Assembly (NCBI GenBank): GCA_964617825.1
Contig: CAZTWL010000015.1
Coordinates: forward strand, 1-64,000
Reading direction: 5' to 3'
Origin: VSJD01 sp964617825
GTDB lineage: Bacteria; Verrucomicrobiota; Kiritimatiellia; JAAZAB01
DNA: 64,000 nucleotides
The position numbers and the translations under genes are program-made. Position 1 is the stretch's first letter. Every line of letters begins with the position of its first letter. The notes beneath the pieces were generated by a model. That model was given only the letters and a program-made list of their open reading frames with translations, ran no database searches and had not been told where the DNA came from. This document shows positions 17,362-27,352 of this stretch, piece by piece.

Positions 17362-18129
17362 GTGCAAAATATGATTCTTATCTTGCTTGCTATGGCGGTT
17401 TCTCAAATTGATTCCAATGCCGATCATGAACGTGTTGTACTTGGCCAAGGCGATTACGTTGTTTTGTTGCACGGAATGGGCCGAACGACGCGGTCAATGC
17501 AGAAAATGGAAAAGCATTTCTTGACGCATGGGTTTCGCGTGGTCAACTTGGCTTATCCTTCAACCCGTAAACCGATTGAAACATTGGCGACCGAATATCT
17601 CGGTGCGGCGCTTGTCGCCCAATGCCATCAGCCGGACCGCAAGATTCATTTCGTGACGCATTCGTTGGGCGGCATTGTTCTGGCGTATTACCTGCAGAAC
17701 CATGCGCTCCCCAATCTCGGACGGGTAGTGATGTTAGCGCCCCCGATGCAGGGCAGCGAGCTTACCGACCGCTGGCACAGGCATGCCCTCTACCAATTTA
17801 TTATCGGACCAGCGGGCCAGCAACTGGGCACGGCGCCATCCAGCTTTCCCAACAAGCTGGGTCCTGCCAAGTTTGAATTAGGAGTGATTGCCGGGAACCG
17901 AACGATCAATCCCTGGACTTCGCATATCATTCCCGGCGATGATGACGGCAAGGTGGCGGTTGTCCGGGCTAAGGCAGCTGGCATGCAGGATTTTATAGTC
18001 GTGCCGCGGACCCACACATTTATCATGCGCGATCGCGGCGTGATCAACCAAGCACTGTGCTTTATTCGAACCGGGTTGTTTAACAAAGATATTGCTGCCG
18101 GGTCGCTGCTTACCGGCGGCCTGTTTTAG
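17362..18129 (+). CDS. Lipase-like alpha/beta-hydrolase
   Basis: 255 residues from the GTG at 17362; the ATG at 17371 (MILILL), preceded by GAGGTG, is a better start by spacing. The oxyanion strand VVLLHGMGRT, nucleophile elbow THSLGG, acid GDDDGKVAV and RTHTFIM with the catalytic His make a full triad of the lipase/EstA type (triacylglycerol lipase or palmitoyl-thioesterase-like). The hydrophobic N-terminus (~3-15) may be a signal sequence. It follows the small membrane peptide directly in a sigma-54-controlled unit. The substrate is probably a lipid ester, but specificity is unknown. Confidence 0.8.
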   Translation: MQNMILILLAMAVSQIDSNADHERVVLGQGDYVVLLHGMGRTTRSMQKMEKHFLTHGFRVVNLAYPSTRKPIETLATEYLGAALVAQCHQPDRKIHFVTHSLGGIVLAYYLQNHALPNLGRVVMLAPPMQGSELTDRWHRHALYQFIIGPAGQQLGTAPSSFPNKLGPAKFELGVIAGNRTINPWTSHIIPGDDDGKVAVVRAKAAGMQDFIVVPRTHTFIMRDRGVINQALCFIRTGLFNKDIAAGSLLTGGLF

Positions 18130-18230
18130 TACCTTGAATGTTGGGAACAGTCTTAAAAAACAAAAATCTTTTCCGCGGGCAGACGGATGGCGCTGATATG
18201 GAATGACTTAACCCGGGTCACACAGGCCTT

Positions 18231-18252
18231 TCCATCCGTGTAATCCGTGGTT
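18231..18252. repeat. Short intergenic sequence of a widely dispersed type
   Basis: The stretch TCCATCCGTGTAATCCGTGG and the two bases after it resembles a sequence I recall recurring between genes in many environmental bacterial genomes. Only one copy was noticed in this window. Its origin and role are unknown. Confidence 0.35.
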
Positions 18253-18320
18253 GATTTTTTTAGGTTGTGGGCCGAGCCCACATTAGTACAAGCAAACATC
18301 GGCATAAAAAAAGGAGTCTC

Positions 18321-19733
18321 ATGAAAATCCTGCTTGTCTTGCCCGCGGCGGAACACTTGCGCATCAACGACAAAACGGCAGAGGTTCCGAAAAGAGCCAT
18401 GCTCCGGTTCAGCATCCTGCCTTTAACTCTGGTGGCTGCCCTAACGCCGCCCGAGTATCAGGTTGAAATCTGCGATGAAAACGTTGAGTCGATCGATTTT
18501 GCGGGCGACGCCGACCTTGTCGGCATTTCGTTTATGACCGCGCTGGCGCCGCGTGCCTACGCGATTGCCGCGGAGTTCCGCCGTCGCGGCAAAATTGTCG
18601 TTGCCGGCGGCTATCATCCGACATTGATGACCGGCGAAACGCTGCTGCATTTCGATTCCGTGGTCGTCGGAGATGCCGAAATTCTTTGGCCGCAGCTGCT
18701 CGGAGATGTCGAGTGCGGCAATCTTAAGCGCGTTTATCGTCATGCTGTCTTGCCGGACTTGGCATCCACGCCGGCGCCAAGGCGCGATCTGGCGCAAGAA
18801 ACGGCCAGGTATTATGTGACTACGGCCGCCGTGCAAGTGGGGCGGGGCTGTCATCATGGGTGCCGCTATTGTTCGGTCGCTGCGTTTAACGGCCGGACTT
18901 ACCGTGCACGGCCGCTGGATAATGTGCTGGAGGAACTCGACCGGATCGATCGCGATTTTATTTTTGTGGACGACAATATCATTGCCGATCGCGAATATGC
19001 CCGCGCCCTGTTCCGCGGCATGCTTGGCATGAAAAAGAACTGGGTATCCCAATGCTCGATCGAGATTGCCGACGATCCTGAGCTTTTGGATCTGGCCCGC
19101 AGGGCGGGCTGCCGCGGGCTGTTCATCGGAATCGAAACAACGAACGCGAGCAATCTTGCCGCAGTCGGAAAAGACTTTAACGATAGCCAGGGTTACCTGC
19201 AACGCATTGCCAAAATCAGGCGATATGGGATTGCCATAATTGCCGGCATCATTGTCGGTATGGATGGGGATGATTGCAGCGTTTTTGCGCAAACGTTGTC
19301 CTTCCTCCACCTGGCCGGAATCGATGCGCTGCAGCTTAATATCCTGACGCCGCTCCCCGGTACGCCGCTTTATGATGATTTCGAGCGGGATGGGCGGATC
19401 ATCGACCATGATTGGAGCCATTACGATTATCGGCATGTGGTAATCAAACCCGCCAAAATGACCGGGCGCGATCTGCAAAATGGAGCCGATTGGCTTTATA
19501 GCCGCTTCTATCGGTTGGATCGAATCGTTCTGCGCGGACTGCGTACGCTCTTCACTGTGGGTCTGAAGCCGGCCTATCTGGCGTTTCGCTTAAATCTTAC
19601 TTACCGTTACGATGTTATCCGCGAAGGTATCCAAGGTGTGAATCCGCTGCAAGTCGGCAAAGAATGCCAGTTTCGGCTGTTGCCGTACCCTATCCGTTCG
19701 CTAATGTCGGTGGCCGGCCGACCAGAAGCGTGA
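18321..19733 (+). CDS. B12-binding-domain radical SAM protein
   Basis: 470 residues from the ATG at 18321, preceded by AAAGGAGTCTC; the open frame upstream is not used. The N-terminal ~160 residues form a cobalamin-binding Rossmann domain with the D-x-x-G-I-S element (DADLVGIS). The radical SAM core follows with CHHGCRYC (Cys-x3-Cys-x2-Cys for the 4Fe-4S cluster), then a SAM-binding glycine-rich region and TPLPGTPLYDDF. This layout is typical of the methyltransferase/cyclisation group that includes BchE- and hopanoid-modifying enzymes. The substrate is unknown. It stands alone, flanked by ~190-bp spacers. Confidence 0.88.
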   Translation: MKILLVLPAAEHLRINDKTAEVPKRAMLRFSILPLTLVAALTPPEYQVEICDENVESIDFAGDADLVGISFMTALAPRAYAIAAEFRRRGKIVVAGGYHPTLMTGETLLHFDSVVVGDAEILWPQLLGDVECGNLKRVYRHAVLPDLASTPAPRRDLAQETARYYVTTAAVQVGRGCHHGCRYCSVAAFNGRTYRARPLDNVLEELDRIDRDFIFVDDNIIADREYARALFRGMLGMKKNWVSQCSIEIADDPELLDLARRAGCRGLFIGIETTNASNLAAVGKDFNDSQGYLQRIAKIRRYGIAIIAGIIVGMDGDDCSVFAQTLSFLHLAGIDALQLNILTPLPGTPLYDDFERDGRIIDHDWSHYDYRHVVIKPAKMTGRDLQNGADWLYSRFYRLDRIVLRGLRTLFTVGLKPAYLAFRLNLTYRYDVIREGIQGVNPLQVGKECQFRLLPYPIRSLMSVAGRPEA

Positions 19734-19922
19734 AACTTCCGGTTTCAGCCACGGATGTGCCTTTCAGCCGGTATGACGGCTGCCAGAACAGAAATAGGCG
19801 GATAATATGTTCGCATCCGACAAGGATACATCGATATTTGCGCGAATATTATATAATTTGAGTGAGGTACGATCGTTTTATGCAATACAATCACAGGAAC
19901 GCCAGAAATCAGGAGCTTGTTC

Positions 19923-21212
19923 ATGAGTGCTATTTTCTCCCCCGATAAATCGGTGTCCATGCCCAGAATTTGTCTGACGCTGGCGATCGTCTTCGGCATT
20001 TTTGCCGTTGCCATAGTGCTGCTCGTTTTGCTGCCGTTTCGATCGGCTGGTCCGGTAGGTCTGCTCCGACTTGTGTTGTACTGCGTGGCATTCGTTTTTG
20101 GCGTTGCCTGGGGCGCCCTGTCGCTCTTGGCCATTCCCCGGTCGCTCTTTCACCTGAGTCGGTTCCGGTGGCCGGGGACATCCGTAAAAACCTTGCTGGC
20201 CGGACTCGCGGTCCTCTGCCTGGGCTGTTTCCCTTTTGCGGCAGGTCTTGCCGGCTTTTTGATACTGCGTATGCCGGACATGCATCCGATTACGGCGCTT
20301 CCGCCGCTGACCGCGGAACAGCGTCTCCTTTGCGATACGCTCAGGGCGGATGTGAATATGCTCGCCGGGACGATCGGCAATCGCAACGTTATCGCCCGCT
20401 ACAATGCCCTCTGCGCAGCGGCTGACGCCATTGAGCGTTCGCTGACGGAAGGAGGTTATCAGGTCCGGCGCCAAGGTTATGAAATTAAGGGACTTAAGGA
20501 TCGCCCATGCTACAATCTCGAGGTCGAAATCCGGGGCGCCAAGTTCCCCGATGAAATTGTCGTCATCGGCGCCCATTACGATTCGGAGGAGCGCACCCCC
20601 GGTGCCAACGACAACGCCAGCGGCGTGGCCGCCTTGCTGGCCATGGCCCGCGCCTTTGCCGGCGTCCATCCTGAACGGACGCTGCGTTTCGTGGCGTTTG
20701 TCAACGAAGAACCGCCGTTTTTCTGGACCCGTAACATGGGCAGCCTGATATATGCGCGCCAATGTCGGGCCCATAACGAACGGATCGTGGCCATGATCAG
20801 TCTGGAGACTCTGGGGTATTATTCCGATGAACCTGGAAGCCAGCGTTATCCAATTCCGTTACTTGCCCGCATTTATCCATCCACCGGTAATTTTGTCGGT
20901 TTCATCGGCAATCTCAAATCCCATGCGCTTGTTCGGAGCGCAATGCAAAGTTTCCGTCGCGCGGCGCTCTTTCCGGCGGTGGCCGCTTGCTTGCCTGGCT
21001 GGGTTACGGGCGTCGGTTGGTCCGATCACTGGTCATTCTGGCGGACAGGCTATCCGGCCATCATCGTGACGGACACCGCGCTGTTCCGTTATCGCTGGTA
21101 TCACACGGCGGAAGATACTCCGGAGAAACTCGCCTATGACCGGATGGCGTTGGTGGTCGAAGGCTTGAAAACCGTTGTGGCCGATCTTGCCGGCGCCCAT
21201 GGCGAACGCTGA
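19923..21212 (+). CDS. Membrane-anchored M28-family aminopeptidase
   Basis: 429 residues from the ATG at 19923 with AGGAG eight bases upstream; a TTG at 19917 is less likely. Three hydrophobic segments occupy residues ~15-115. The peptidase domain follows, with metal ligands in GAHYDS (H, D), PGANDNASG (D), VAFVNEE (E-E), SLETLG (E) and the last His in YRWYHTAEDT. All canonical M28 positions are kept. The catalytic domain is probably periplasmic. It starts a row of same-strand genes with the MFS carrier and the acyltransferase-synthetase fusion (67 and 14 bp gaps). It is unlike the cytosolic M28-like gene at 1022. Confidence 0.88.
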   Translation: MSAIFSPDKSVSMPRICLTLAIVFGIFAVAIVLLVLLPFRSAGPVGLLRLVLYCVAFVFGVAWGALSLLAIPRSLFHLSRFRWPGTSVKTLLAGLAVLCLGCFPFAAGLAGFLILRMPDMHPITALPPLTAEQRLLCDTLRADVNMLAGTIGNRNVIARYNALCAAADAIERSLTEGGYQVRRQGYEIKGLKDRPCYNLEVEIRGAKFPDEIVVIGAHYDSEERTPGANDNASGVAALLAMARAFAGVHPERTLRFVAFVNEEPPFFWTRNMGSLIYARQCRAHNERIVAMISLETLGYYSDEPGSQRYPIPLLARIYPSTGNFVGFIGNLKSHALVRSAMQSFRRAALFPAVAACLPGWVTGVGWSDHWSFWRTGYPAIIVTDTALFRYRWYHTAEDTPEKLAYDRMALVVEGLKTVVADLAGAHGER

Positions 21213-21278
21213 AGAATTCGTTGCGGTAAAAATAATTTGCTGTTTGATCTCGATCCGCATTGTTATATAAGGTGCCAT

Positions 21279-22562
21279 ATGACCGAAGGCCTATTTGACG
21301 AAGCCATCATCCGGGCGCGCGCCAAGTTTGTCGCCATGGCGGCGACTTTTTCGCTGGGCACGTTCAACGATAATTTTTACAAGCAGTCGGTATTGCTCCT
21401 TGCGGTCGGCGCGGGGCATCCGGAAATGCAGGGCTATGCCCTGGCTCTCTTCACTTTGCCGTTTATTCTTTTTGCCGCTCCGGCCGGCTGGCTGGCGGAC
21501 AGGTTTGCCAAGCGCACAATCGTGATCGGCGCCAAGACCGTCGAATTTGCCGCCATGCTGGCCGGAGCCGCCGGCGTCTGTTCCGGGCACGGGTGGCTGA
21601 TTTACACCATGCTGGGCCTGATGGGCCTGCAAGCGACCTGCTTCAGTCCCGCGCTCAATGGGTCCATTCCCGAACTGTATCCCGCGACGTACGTTGCCAA
21701 GGCCAATGCCATTTTGCGGACATTTATTACGATTGCCATTTTGAGCGGCACGGCTGCAGCCGGATTTGCCTTGGACCGGACCGGTTTGGGCTGGTTCGGC
21801 CTGGCCTGCGGTCCCCTGACGGTGGCCATGGTCGTTATTGCGGTGGCCGCTGTTGGACTGTTAGTCAGTTTCGGCGTGCCACGGCTCCCGGCGGCGGCGC
21901 CGTCTGCAAAATTTCCCTGGACGGGCCCGGCCGATACCATTCGGCAACTGGTCGAAATCGGCAAGGATGCTCCGCTGGCGACTACCATTGGCGCCGACGT
22001 GTTCATCTGGTTTGTCGGATCGCTCCAAATATTGCTCATCAATCCACTGGGCCTTACGCAGTTTGCAATGAGTTCTTCGGTCACCAGTTGGCTGGTTGTC
22101 GCCGAACTCGGCGGTATTGCCGTAGGCGGCTTGCTGGGCAGCCGCCTGGCCAACGGCCCGCGTTGGAATCGGCCGGTAATCCTATCCGGAGTAATATTTT
22201 CCCTGCTCATGATGATTATGGCGGCGGTTCCGTTGCTTCCGGCATATCTGCGGCATCCGGCGCTTTTTGCAATCATTGCCGCCACAGGTATGGCCGGCGG
22301 CGTTTTCCTGATTCCCGTGGAAAGTTTTATCCAGATTCGCGCCGCGCCGGAACGCAAAGGGGCCGTCCTGGCGGCGGCCAATTTCGTAGTCTTTATCGGC
22401 ATCATGCTTTCCGGATTCCTGTCCAATCTTTTGAATCTTGCCTGGCGGCCGACAACCAGCTTTGGCCTGACCGGAATATTGTCGCTGCTGATCGTAATCT
22501 GGTTATTCGTGAAATATCGCCAAGATGCCGGGCAATCTTTTCTTTCAAGTCGAACTCTTTAG
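21279..22562 (+). CDS. MFS transporter, LplT-like
   Basis: 427 residues from the ATG at 21279 (AAGGTG upstream). About 12 membrane helices are visible, with the early motif FNDNFYKQS and the loop GWLADRFAKRT, which is the MFS A-motif. This N-terminal pattern is characteristic of lysophospholipid flippases of the LplT type. The next gene, 14 bp downstream, encodes an Aas-like acyltransferase/acyl-ACP synthetase, its normal partner. Import of lysophospholipid to the cytoplasmic leaflet for re-acylation is inferred from motif and neighbour. Confidence 0.85.
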   Translation: MTEGLFDEAIIRARAKFVAMAATFSLGTFNDNFYKQSVLLLAVGAGHPEMQGYALALFTLPFILFAAPAGWLADRFAKRTIVIGAKTVEFAAMLAGAAGVCSGHGWLIYTMLGLMGLQATCFSPALNGSIPELYPATYVAKANAILRTFITIAILSGTAAAGFALDRTGLGWFGLACGPLTVAMVVIAVAAVGLLVSFGVPRLPAAAPSAKFPWTGPADTIRQLVEIGKDAPLATTIGADVFIWFVGSLQILLINPLGLTQFAMSSSVTSWLVVAELGGIAVGGLLGSRLANGPRWNRPVILSGVIFSLLMMIMAAVPLLPAYLRHPALFAIIAATGMAGGVFLIPVESFIQIRAAPERKGAVLAAANFVVFIGIMLSGFLSNLLNLAWRPTTSFGLTGILSLLIVIWLFVKYRQDAGQSFLSSRTL

Positions 22563-22576
22563 CGTGGGGGCACAAC

Positions 22577-25198
22577 ATGCTTATCCGTTTGCTCAGCATT
22601 CTAGCCCGCGGCTTGTTACGCCTGCGGTACCAGATCCGATTGGACGGCATGGCGCCGATTGAAGCCAAAGGCCGCGGCGGCATTTTGTTTTTGCCGAACC
22701 ATCCGGCCCTGATCGACCCCTTCATCATCTGGTCGGAACTTTCCAGGTATTTCCGGGTGGGCGCCCTGGCGGACAAGGACCAGATGGATCGGCCGATTCT
22801 GCGTTGGCTTGCGCCGCATGTCGGCGTGCGGATCATCCCGGATGCGCTGAAATATGGCGAAGCCTGCCATCCTGAAGTGGCGCGCGTGCTGGCGGATTGC
22901 GTGGCCGGTCTGAAGCGGGGCGAGAATCTGCTTTTATATCCCGCCGGGCGCATTTATCGCAAAGGCCGGGAGGATTTGGGCGGCAATAGCGCCGTGGAGT
23001 TTATTCTCAAAAATATACCCGAATTGCGCGTCGTCCTGATCCGAACGCAGGGGCTTTGGGGCAGCCGGTTCAGTTATGCCTGTTCCGGGCGTGAGCCGCG
23101 CGTGGGACGCGCCCTTTTGCAGGGATGCTTGGCCATCCTGGCCAACGGTATTTTCTTCAGCCCGCGCCGCAGAGTTGCGATCGCAATGACCGAGCCCGAC
23201 GACCTGCCCCGTTGCGCGGACCGCAGCACGCTCAATCGTTACTTGGAAGCCTTTTACAACCGGGATGCGCAGGCCAACACCTACGTGCCTTACACGATTT
23301 GGGAACGCGGCGGAGCGCGTCCGATGCCGGAACCCTCGGTTTTGGCGGTTAAGGCTCCTGACGAGCCGATTCCGCCGGCCACGGCGGAAATCGTGTTGCA
23401 GCATCTACGCGATCTTTCCGGAAAACAAAGCCTGCGGCCGGAGGAGACTTTAGCCGGAGACCTGGGCCAGGATAGTTTGGCGCGCGTCGAATTGGCGCTG
23501 TGGGTCGAACGTGAATTCGGCTTTCAGGTCAGCGAGCTCAGCCTGAATACCGTGGCCGATGTTTTGTACGCTGCCTGCGGACAGCTGACGGCAATCGAGC
23601 CGCCCAACCTGAAAGACGTGCCGGGCGCCTGGTTCGCCGCGCGCCGGTTGCCGGTCATGGTTCCCGAAGGCCGCACCCTGGCGGAAGTGTTTCTGGCCCA
23701 GGCCCGGCGCGGTCCGGGCCGGGTTGCCATTGCCGACCAGGCGTCGGGCGTGAAAACCTATCGGGACATGATTGCCGCCATCCTTGTTTTGAAACCGGCA
23801 ATCGAACGCCTTGAAGGCCGTTATATCGGCATCATGCTGCCGGCGGCGGCGGGCGCCGTGATCCTCTATTTCGCCGCGCTCTTTGCCGGCAAAATACCGG
23901 TGATGATCAATTGGACGATAGGCGTGCGCATGCTCGCGCATGCCGCGCAATTACTGGACGTGCGCCATATCCTGACCGCCTCCGCCCTTGTGCAAAAACT
24001 GAAATTGCAGGGCGCCGAATTCGGCGCCATCGAAGATCGGTTCCTTTACCTGGAATCCTGGGGCAAAACATTTTCATGGCGCCACAAGCTCGCGGCTGTT
24101 TTCCGGAGCTGGACAAGCTGGGCCGCGCTCGACGCGGGACGCCTGCCGGAGACTGCCGTGATTCTCTTCACCAGCGGATCGGAAAGCCTGCCCAAGGCCG
24201 TACCCTTGACGCATGCCAACCTCCTGGCCAACATCCGCGATTGTCTCAGCACGATTTCCCTGCGCGCGAGCGACCGGTTCATGGGCATTCTGCCGCCGTT
24301 TCATTCGTTCGGGATCAATGTGACCATGGCCCTGACCATGTGCGCCGGCATTCCGGTCGTTTATCATCCGACACCCACGGAAGGCGGTCTGCTGGCGCGC
24401 CTGATCGAAGCCTACGGGATCACGCTGCTGGCGGGCACGCCCGCATTCCTGAGCGGTATTTTGCGCGCGGCCAACGGAAATGCGCTGAAGACGTTGCGCC
24501 TCGTTATTTCCGGCGCCGAAAAATGTCCAGCCGCCATACAGACGACATTGCAGCAAAAAGCTCCCGGCGCAATCATATGGGAAGGTTACGGGATCACGGA
24601 ATGCTCGCCGGTCGTTTCGATCAATGATGGACGCCTGCCGGGCGCCATCGGCAAAATATTGCCTTCCCTGCATTACGCCATCGTGCATCCTGAAACCGGC
24701 CGGCGGGTGGCGCCCGGCCAGGTTGGCCTGCTGCTTTTGCGCGGACCATCCATTTTCGGCGGCTATTTGTATTATGAAGGGCCCTCGCCATTTGTGGAGC
24801 TGGAAGGGGAAAAATGGTATCGGACCGGCGACCTGGTTTCGGAGAATGCCGAAAGCATCTTGACCTTTGCCGGAAGACTCAAGCGGTTCGTCAAGCTTGG
24901 CGGCGAAATGATATCCTTGCCGGCCGTCGAGGAAGTTTTGACCGGTCATTTTGCCGACGCCGCCGCGGAAGGTCCCGAACTGGCCGTGGAGGCAACCGCT
25001 TCCGATACGGCGCCCGAGCTGGTTCTGTTTACCATCAAGCCCATTGCCCGTGAAACAGCCAACCAGACAATTCGCGAAGCGGGTCTTTCCCCTTTGCACA
25101 ACATCCGCGCCATACGCATGGTGGAAGCCATCCCAACGCTGGGAACCGGGAAAACGGATTATCAGACCTTGAAGAAGATGTTGGCAAATCCGGTTTGA
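22577..25198 (+). CDS. Acyltransferase-ACP-acyl-ACP synthetase fusion (Aas-like)
   Basis: 873 residues from the ATG at 22577. Domain 1 (~20-220) is a PlsC-type acyltransferase with NHPALID (His42, Asp47). Its block III reads YPAGR (121-125) where most relatives have PEGTR or PEGR, so the usual Glu is Ala. Domain 2 (~265-335) is an acyl-carrier protein with the phosphopantetheine site GQDSL (Ser300). Domain 3 (~365-873) is an AMP-binding ligase with P-loop FTSGSESLPK (531-540), YGITECSP, YRTGDL and a late GTGKTDY lysine. E. coli Aas has domains 1 and 3 only; the inserted ACP would hold the activated acyl chain in cis. Likely role: re-acylation of lysophospholipids delivered by the MFS partner. 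Confidence 0.88.
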   Translation: MLIRLLSILARGLLRLRYQIRLDGMAPIEAKGRGGILFLPNHPALIDPFIIWSELSRYFRVGALADKDQMDRPILRWLAPHVGVRIIPDALKYGEACHPEVARVLADCVAGLKRGENLLLYPAGRIYRKGREDLGGNSAVEFILKNIPELRVVLIRTQGLWGSRFSYACSGREPRVGRALLQGCLAILANGIFFSPRRRVAIAMTEPDDLPRCADRSTLNRYLEAFYNRDAQANTYVPYTIWERGGARPMPEPSVLAVKAPDEPIPPATAEIVLQHLRDLSGKQSLRPEETLAGDLGQDSLARVELALWVEREFGFQVSELSLNTVADVLYAACGQLTAIEPPNLKDVPGAWFAARRLPVMVPEGRTLAEVFLAQARRGPGRVAIADQASGVKTYRDMIAAILVLKPAIERLEGRYIGIMLPAAAGAVILYFAALFAGKIPVMINWTIGVRMLAHAAQLLDVRHILTASALVQKLKLQGAEFGAIEDRFLYLESWGKTFSWRHKLAAVFRSWTSWAALDAGRLPETAVILFTSGSESLPKAVPLTHANLLANIRDCLSTISLRASDRFMGILPPFHSFGINVTMALTMCAGIPVVYHPTPTEGGLLARLIEAYGITLLAGTPAFLSGILRAANGNALKTLRLVISGAEKCPAAIQTTLQQKAPGAIIWEGYGITECSPVVSINDGRLPGAIGKILPSLHYAIVHPETGRRVAPGQVGLLLLRGPSIFGGYLYYEGPSPFVELEGEKWYRTGDLVSENAESILTFAGRLKRFVKLGGEMISLPAVEEVLTGHFADAAAEGPELAVEATASDTAPELVLFTIKPIARETANQTIREAGLSPLHNIRAIRMVEAIPTLGTGKTDYQTLKKMLANPV

Positions 25199-25270
25199 TT
25201 TGCGGAAGGCCGGGATCGATCCGGGTTGCTGCTTGCCGGAAGTTTCTTCGACTTTGCCCGGAATGGCGAA

Positions 25271-27181
25271 CTAGGAGCGCGCCAGCGGAGTCCAGGCGCC
25301 GATCTTGGCCACAGTCCGAATCCGCTGCGCACACCCCAGCTTGCGGTACAAAGCGGCGGTCCACCGGTAGGCCGGCGGCATTTTCCCGATAAAGGTGATT
25401 GGACGGGGAAACAGCAATGCGAGATTGTGCGGCAGATCGCCGATTTTAAGGATTCCCGGCAATTCCGGCGCCGTGGGGTCCTGGTGGGATTCGGGAGGAG
25501 CCTCCAGGATGATTTCGGAAATATTTTCGTCCAGTATGGCGGCATAAATGGCCAGGACGGCCGTGTGGCCTGTGCCATAGACGGCAATCGGCCGGCGGCC
25601 GATTTCACGGCGAGCCAGGGCGATGCCGGCCAGCAGGTCGCATATCTGGCGTTCCGGCAGGGTTTGGCCGAACAGCGGATAAGTCCGCCGCAAGGTCCAT
25701 AAATAACCCGGACCGACGGAGGTCGCGCCGGTGTTGCGGACTTCGATGCAGGCCGTGGTCAAACCGTCGCCGATACACGGTGCGCCCCTTCCGCCGACGC
25801 CGCTGAGGGCATCGGGCGGGAGCGCGAGGGCCACCATCGGCGAAGATGCTTTGGTTGCCTTGCGGGCGGCCAAATGCATCCGCAGGGTCAAGCCGTCGGC
25901 GTTGTTGAAAATGTAACTTGAATAAGAATCGTGCGCAGTTGCCGAGCCATCGGCGCGATACTCGATCAACCGGTATGCATCGCCTGGCTGGGGAAGATGC
26001 CGGAATGGGATCCGCTTTAATTCGGCGCGTGCCGCGCGTTGAGCTTTGAGCCATTCTTGCCGGCTGCCAATCCTGGGGAGGTTGGCCATCCGGGGCAGGA
26101 TCAGATCGATTTTGCGCATGGCATCCCTGGCGGGAGGTTTCCTGCCGAAAACCAGCAGATTGTCTTCCGGCTCGACATAATCGGTTGCGTCATCGCAGAC
26201 CGGCGCGTTGTCGTTTTTCAAGTGGTTGTTGAACCAGCGGAAAATTGTCCGGCGCAGCTCGGGCGTGTAACCGTGCGGCGCCACGGATTCTACCAGCATG
26301 GCTTTGTCCGGTATGCCCAATGCGGCGTACTGCCGGCGGATGCGGTGGGCCACATCGCGGAAGGCATAAGGGCGCCATAAAGTGTCTTCGGTGCCCGAGG
26401 CGACCAGCAATGCCCGTGGGGCAATGAGCGCGCCGATATCCGGCGTGCACCAATTATGGTAATTCATCCAGACGGCGCAGTCGCAATGGCCGTCGATGGA
26501 CCGGTCGGTAACGAGCTGTTCGATGCTGCCGGTCTGGCAGACCGGGACAATGCATTTAACCCGTTCGTCGGCCGCGCCCAGAAACCAGGAGATGGCGCCG
26601 CCGCCGCTCAGTCCGGTCACGCCCATGCGGGATTTGTCGACATCCCGGCGCGTTTCCAGATAGTCGAGCGCCCGCATGGCATTCCAGACCTCGATCCCGG
26701 CTGGAGTATAGCCCCGGCTGCACCAATCCCAGCGATTATACGTATAGGTGCCGTGATGGATGCCCTGACCTTCGCCGACTTGAATGGGGTCCAGCACCAG
26801 GGCCACATAGCCATGCTGGGCGAACCAGCGCGGGTTAGCCTGGTAATGCGGGGCGGCTTTGCCTTGCTTGGAATGGCCGCATAAATACAGGACGGCGGGC
26901 AGGCGTCCTCCGATGATTTTAGGACGGTACAAATTGCCGGGCACATAGGCGCCGCGAACACTTTGAAAATGGATTTTTTCAACGACATAGTCGTCGCGGT
27001 CAAGAATGCCCGTAACGGTCATTTTTAATGGCGTCCGGGCCGGCAGCGGCCAGAGTCCGAGCATTTCCAGCCACATCCGGCGCCTGGCCGTCAATGTGTT
27101 GCGCCATTCGGCTCCGGTTAACGGCGTTTTGAGAGACAGGCTGGAAATTACCCTGGCTTGGGTGCAAACAGAATTATACAT
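25271..27181 (-). CDS. Acetyl-xylan-esterase-like alpha/beta-hydrolase
   Basis: 636 residues. Residues ~60-345 form an alpha/beta-hydrolase domain: LYLCGHSKQGK, nucleophile elbow GLSGGG, acid in ASGTEDTLWRP and His in VAPHGYTPELRR. This arrangement resembles bacterial acetyl-xylan and glucuronoyl esterases. Residues ~350-636 form a second, divergent hydrolase-like half without an evident triad. No signal peptide is clear. A GGAAAGG element lies about 12 nt before the ATG. The gene is downstream of rplT on the same strand but separated from it by a terminator, so it should have its own promoter. Confidence 0.75.
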   Translation of the reverse strand: MYNSVCTQARVISSLSLKTPLTGAEWRNTLTARRRMWLEMLGLWPLPARTPLKMTVTGILDRDDYVVEKIHFQSVRGAYVPGNLYRPKIIGGRLPAVLYLCGHSKQGKAAPHYQANPRWFAQHGYVALVLDPIQVGEGQGIHHGTYTYNRWDWCSRGYTPAGIEVWNAMRALDYLETRRDVDKSRMGVTGLSGGGAISWFLGAADERVKCIVPVCQTGSIEQLVTDRSIDGHCDCAVWMNYHNWCTPDIGALIAPRALLVASGTEDTLWRPYAFRDVAHRIRRQYAALGIPDKAMLVESVAPHGYTPELRRTIFRWFNNHLKNDNAPVCDDATDYVEPEDNLLVFGRKPPARDAMRKIDLILPRMANLPRIGSRQEWLKAQRAARAELKRIPFRHLPQPGDAYRLIEYRADGSATAHDSYSSYIFNNADGLTLRMHLAARKATKASSPMVALALPPDALSGVGGRGAPCIGDGLTTACIEVRNTGATSVGPGYLWTLRRTYPLFGQTLPERQICDLLAGIALARREIGRRPIAVYGTGHTAVLAIYAAILDENISEIILEAPPESHQDPTAPELPGILKIGDLPHNLALLFPRPITFIGKMPPAYRWTAALYRKLGCAQRIRTVAKIGAWTPLARS

Positions 27182-27352
27182 AATGTTACCGGCCTTTCCG
27201 TTGATGGCGCTTTATACTACGGAAATGACGATGAGGCAAGTCCGCTGCGCGACGAGAGGATACAGGCGCAGGAAAGGGAGGAAACTTAAACGGCGGAAAA
27301 TGGAGCGGCTGGCCGGGCACGGACACGGGAAAAGAGTCCGGCGGGTCAAGGG

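Noticed and set aside
21593..22576. Longer start for the acyltransferase fusion
   Set aside because: The open frame upstream runs inside the MFS gene in another frame; the ATG at 22577 fits the acyltransferase start.
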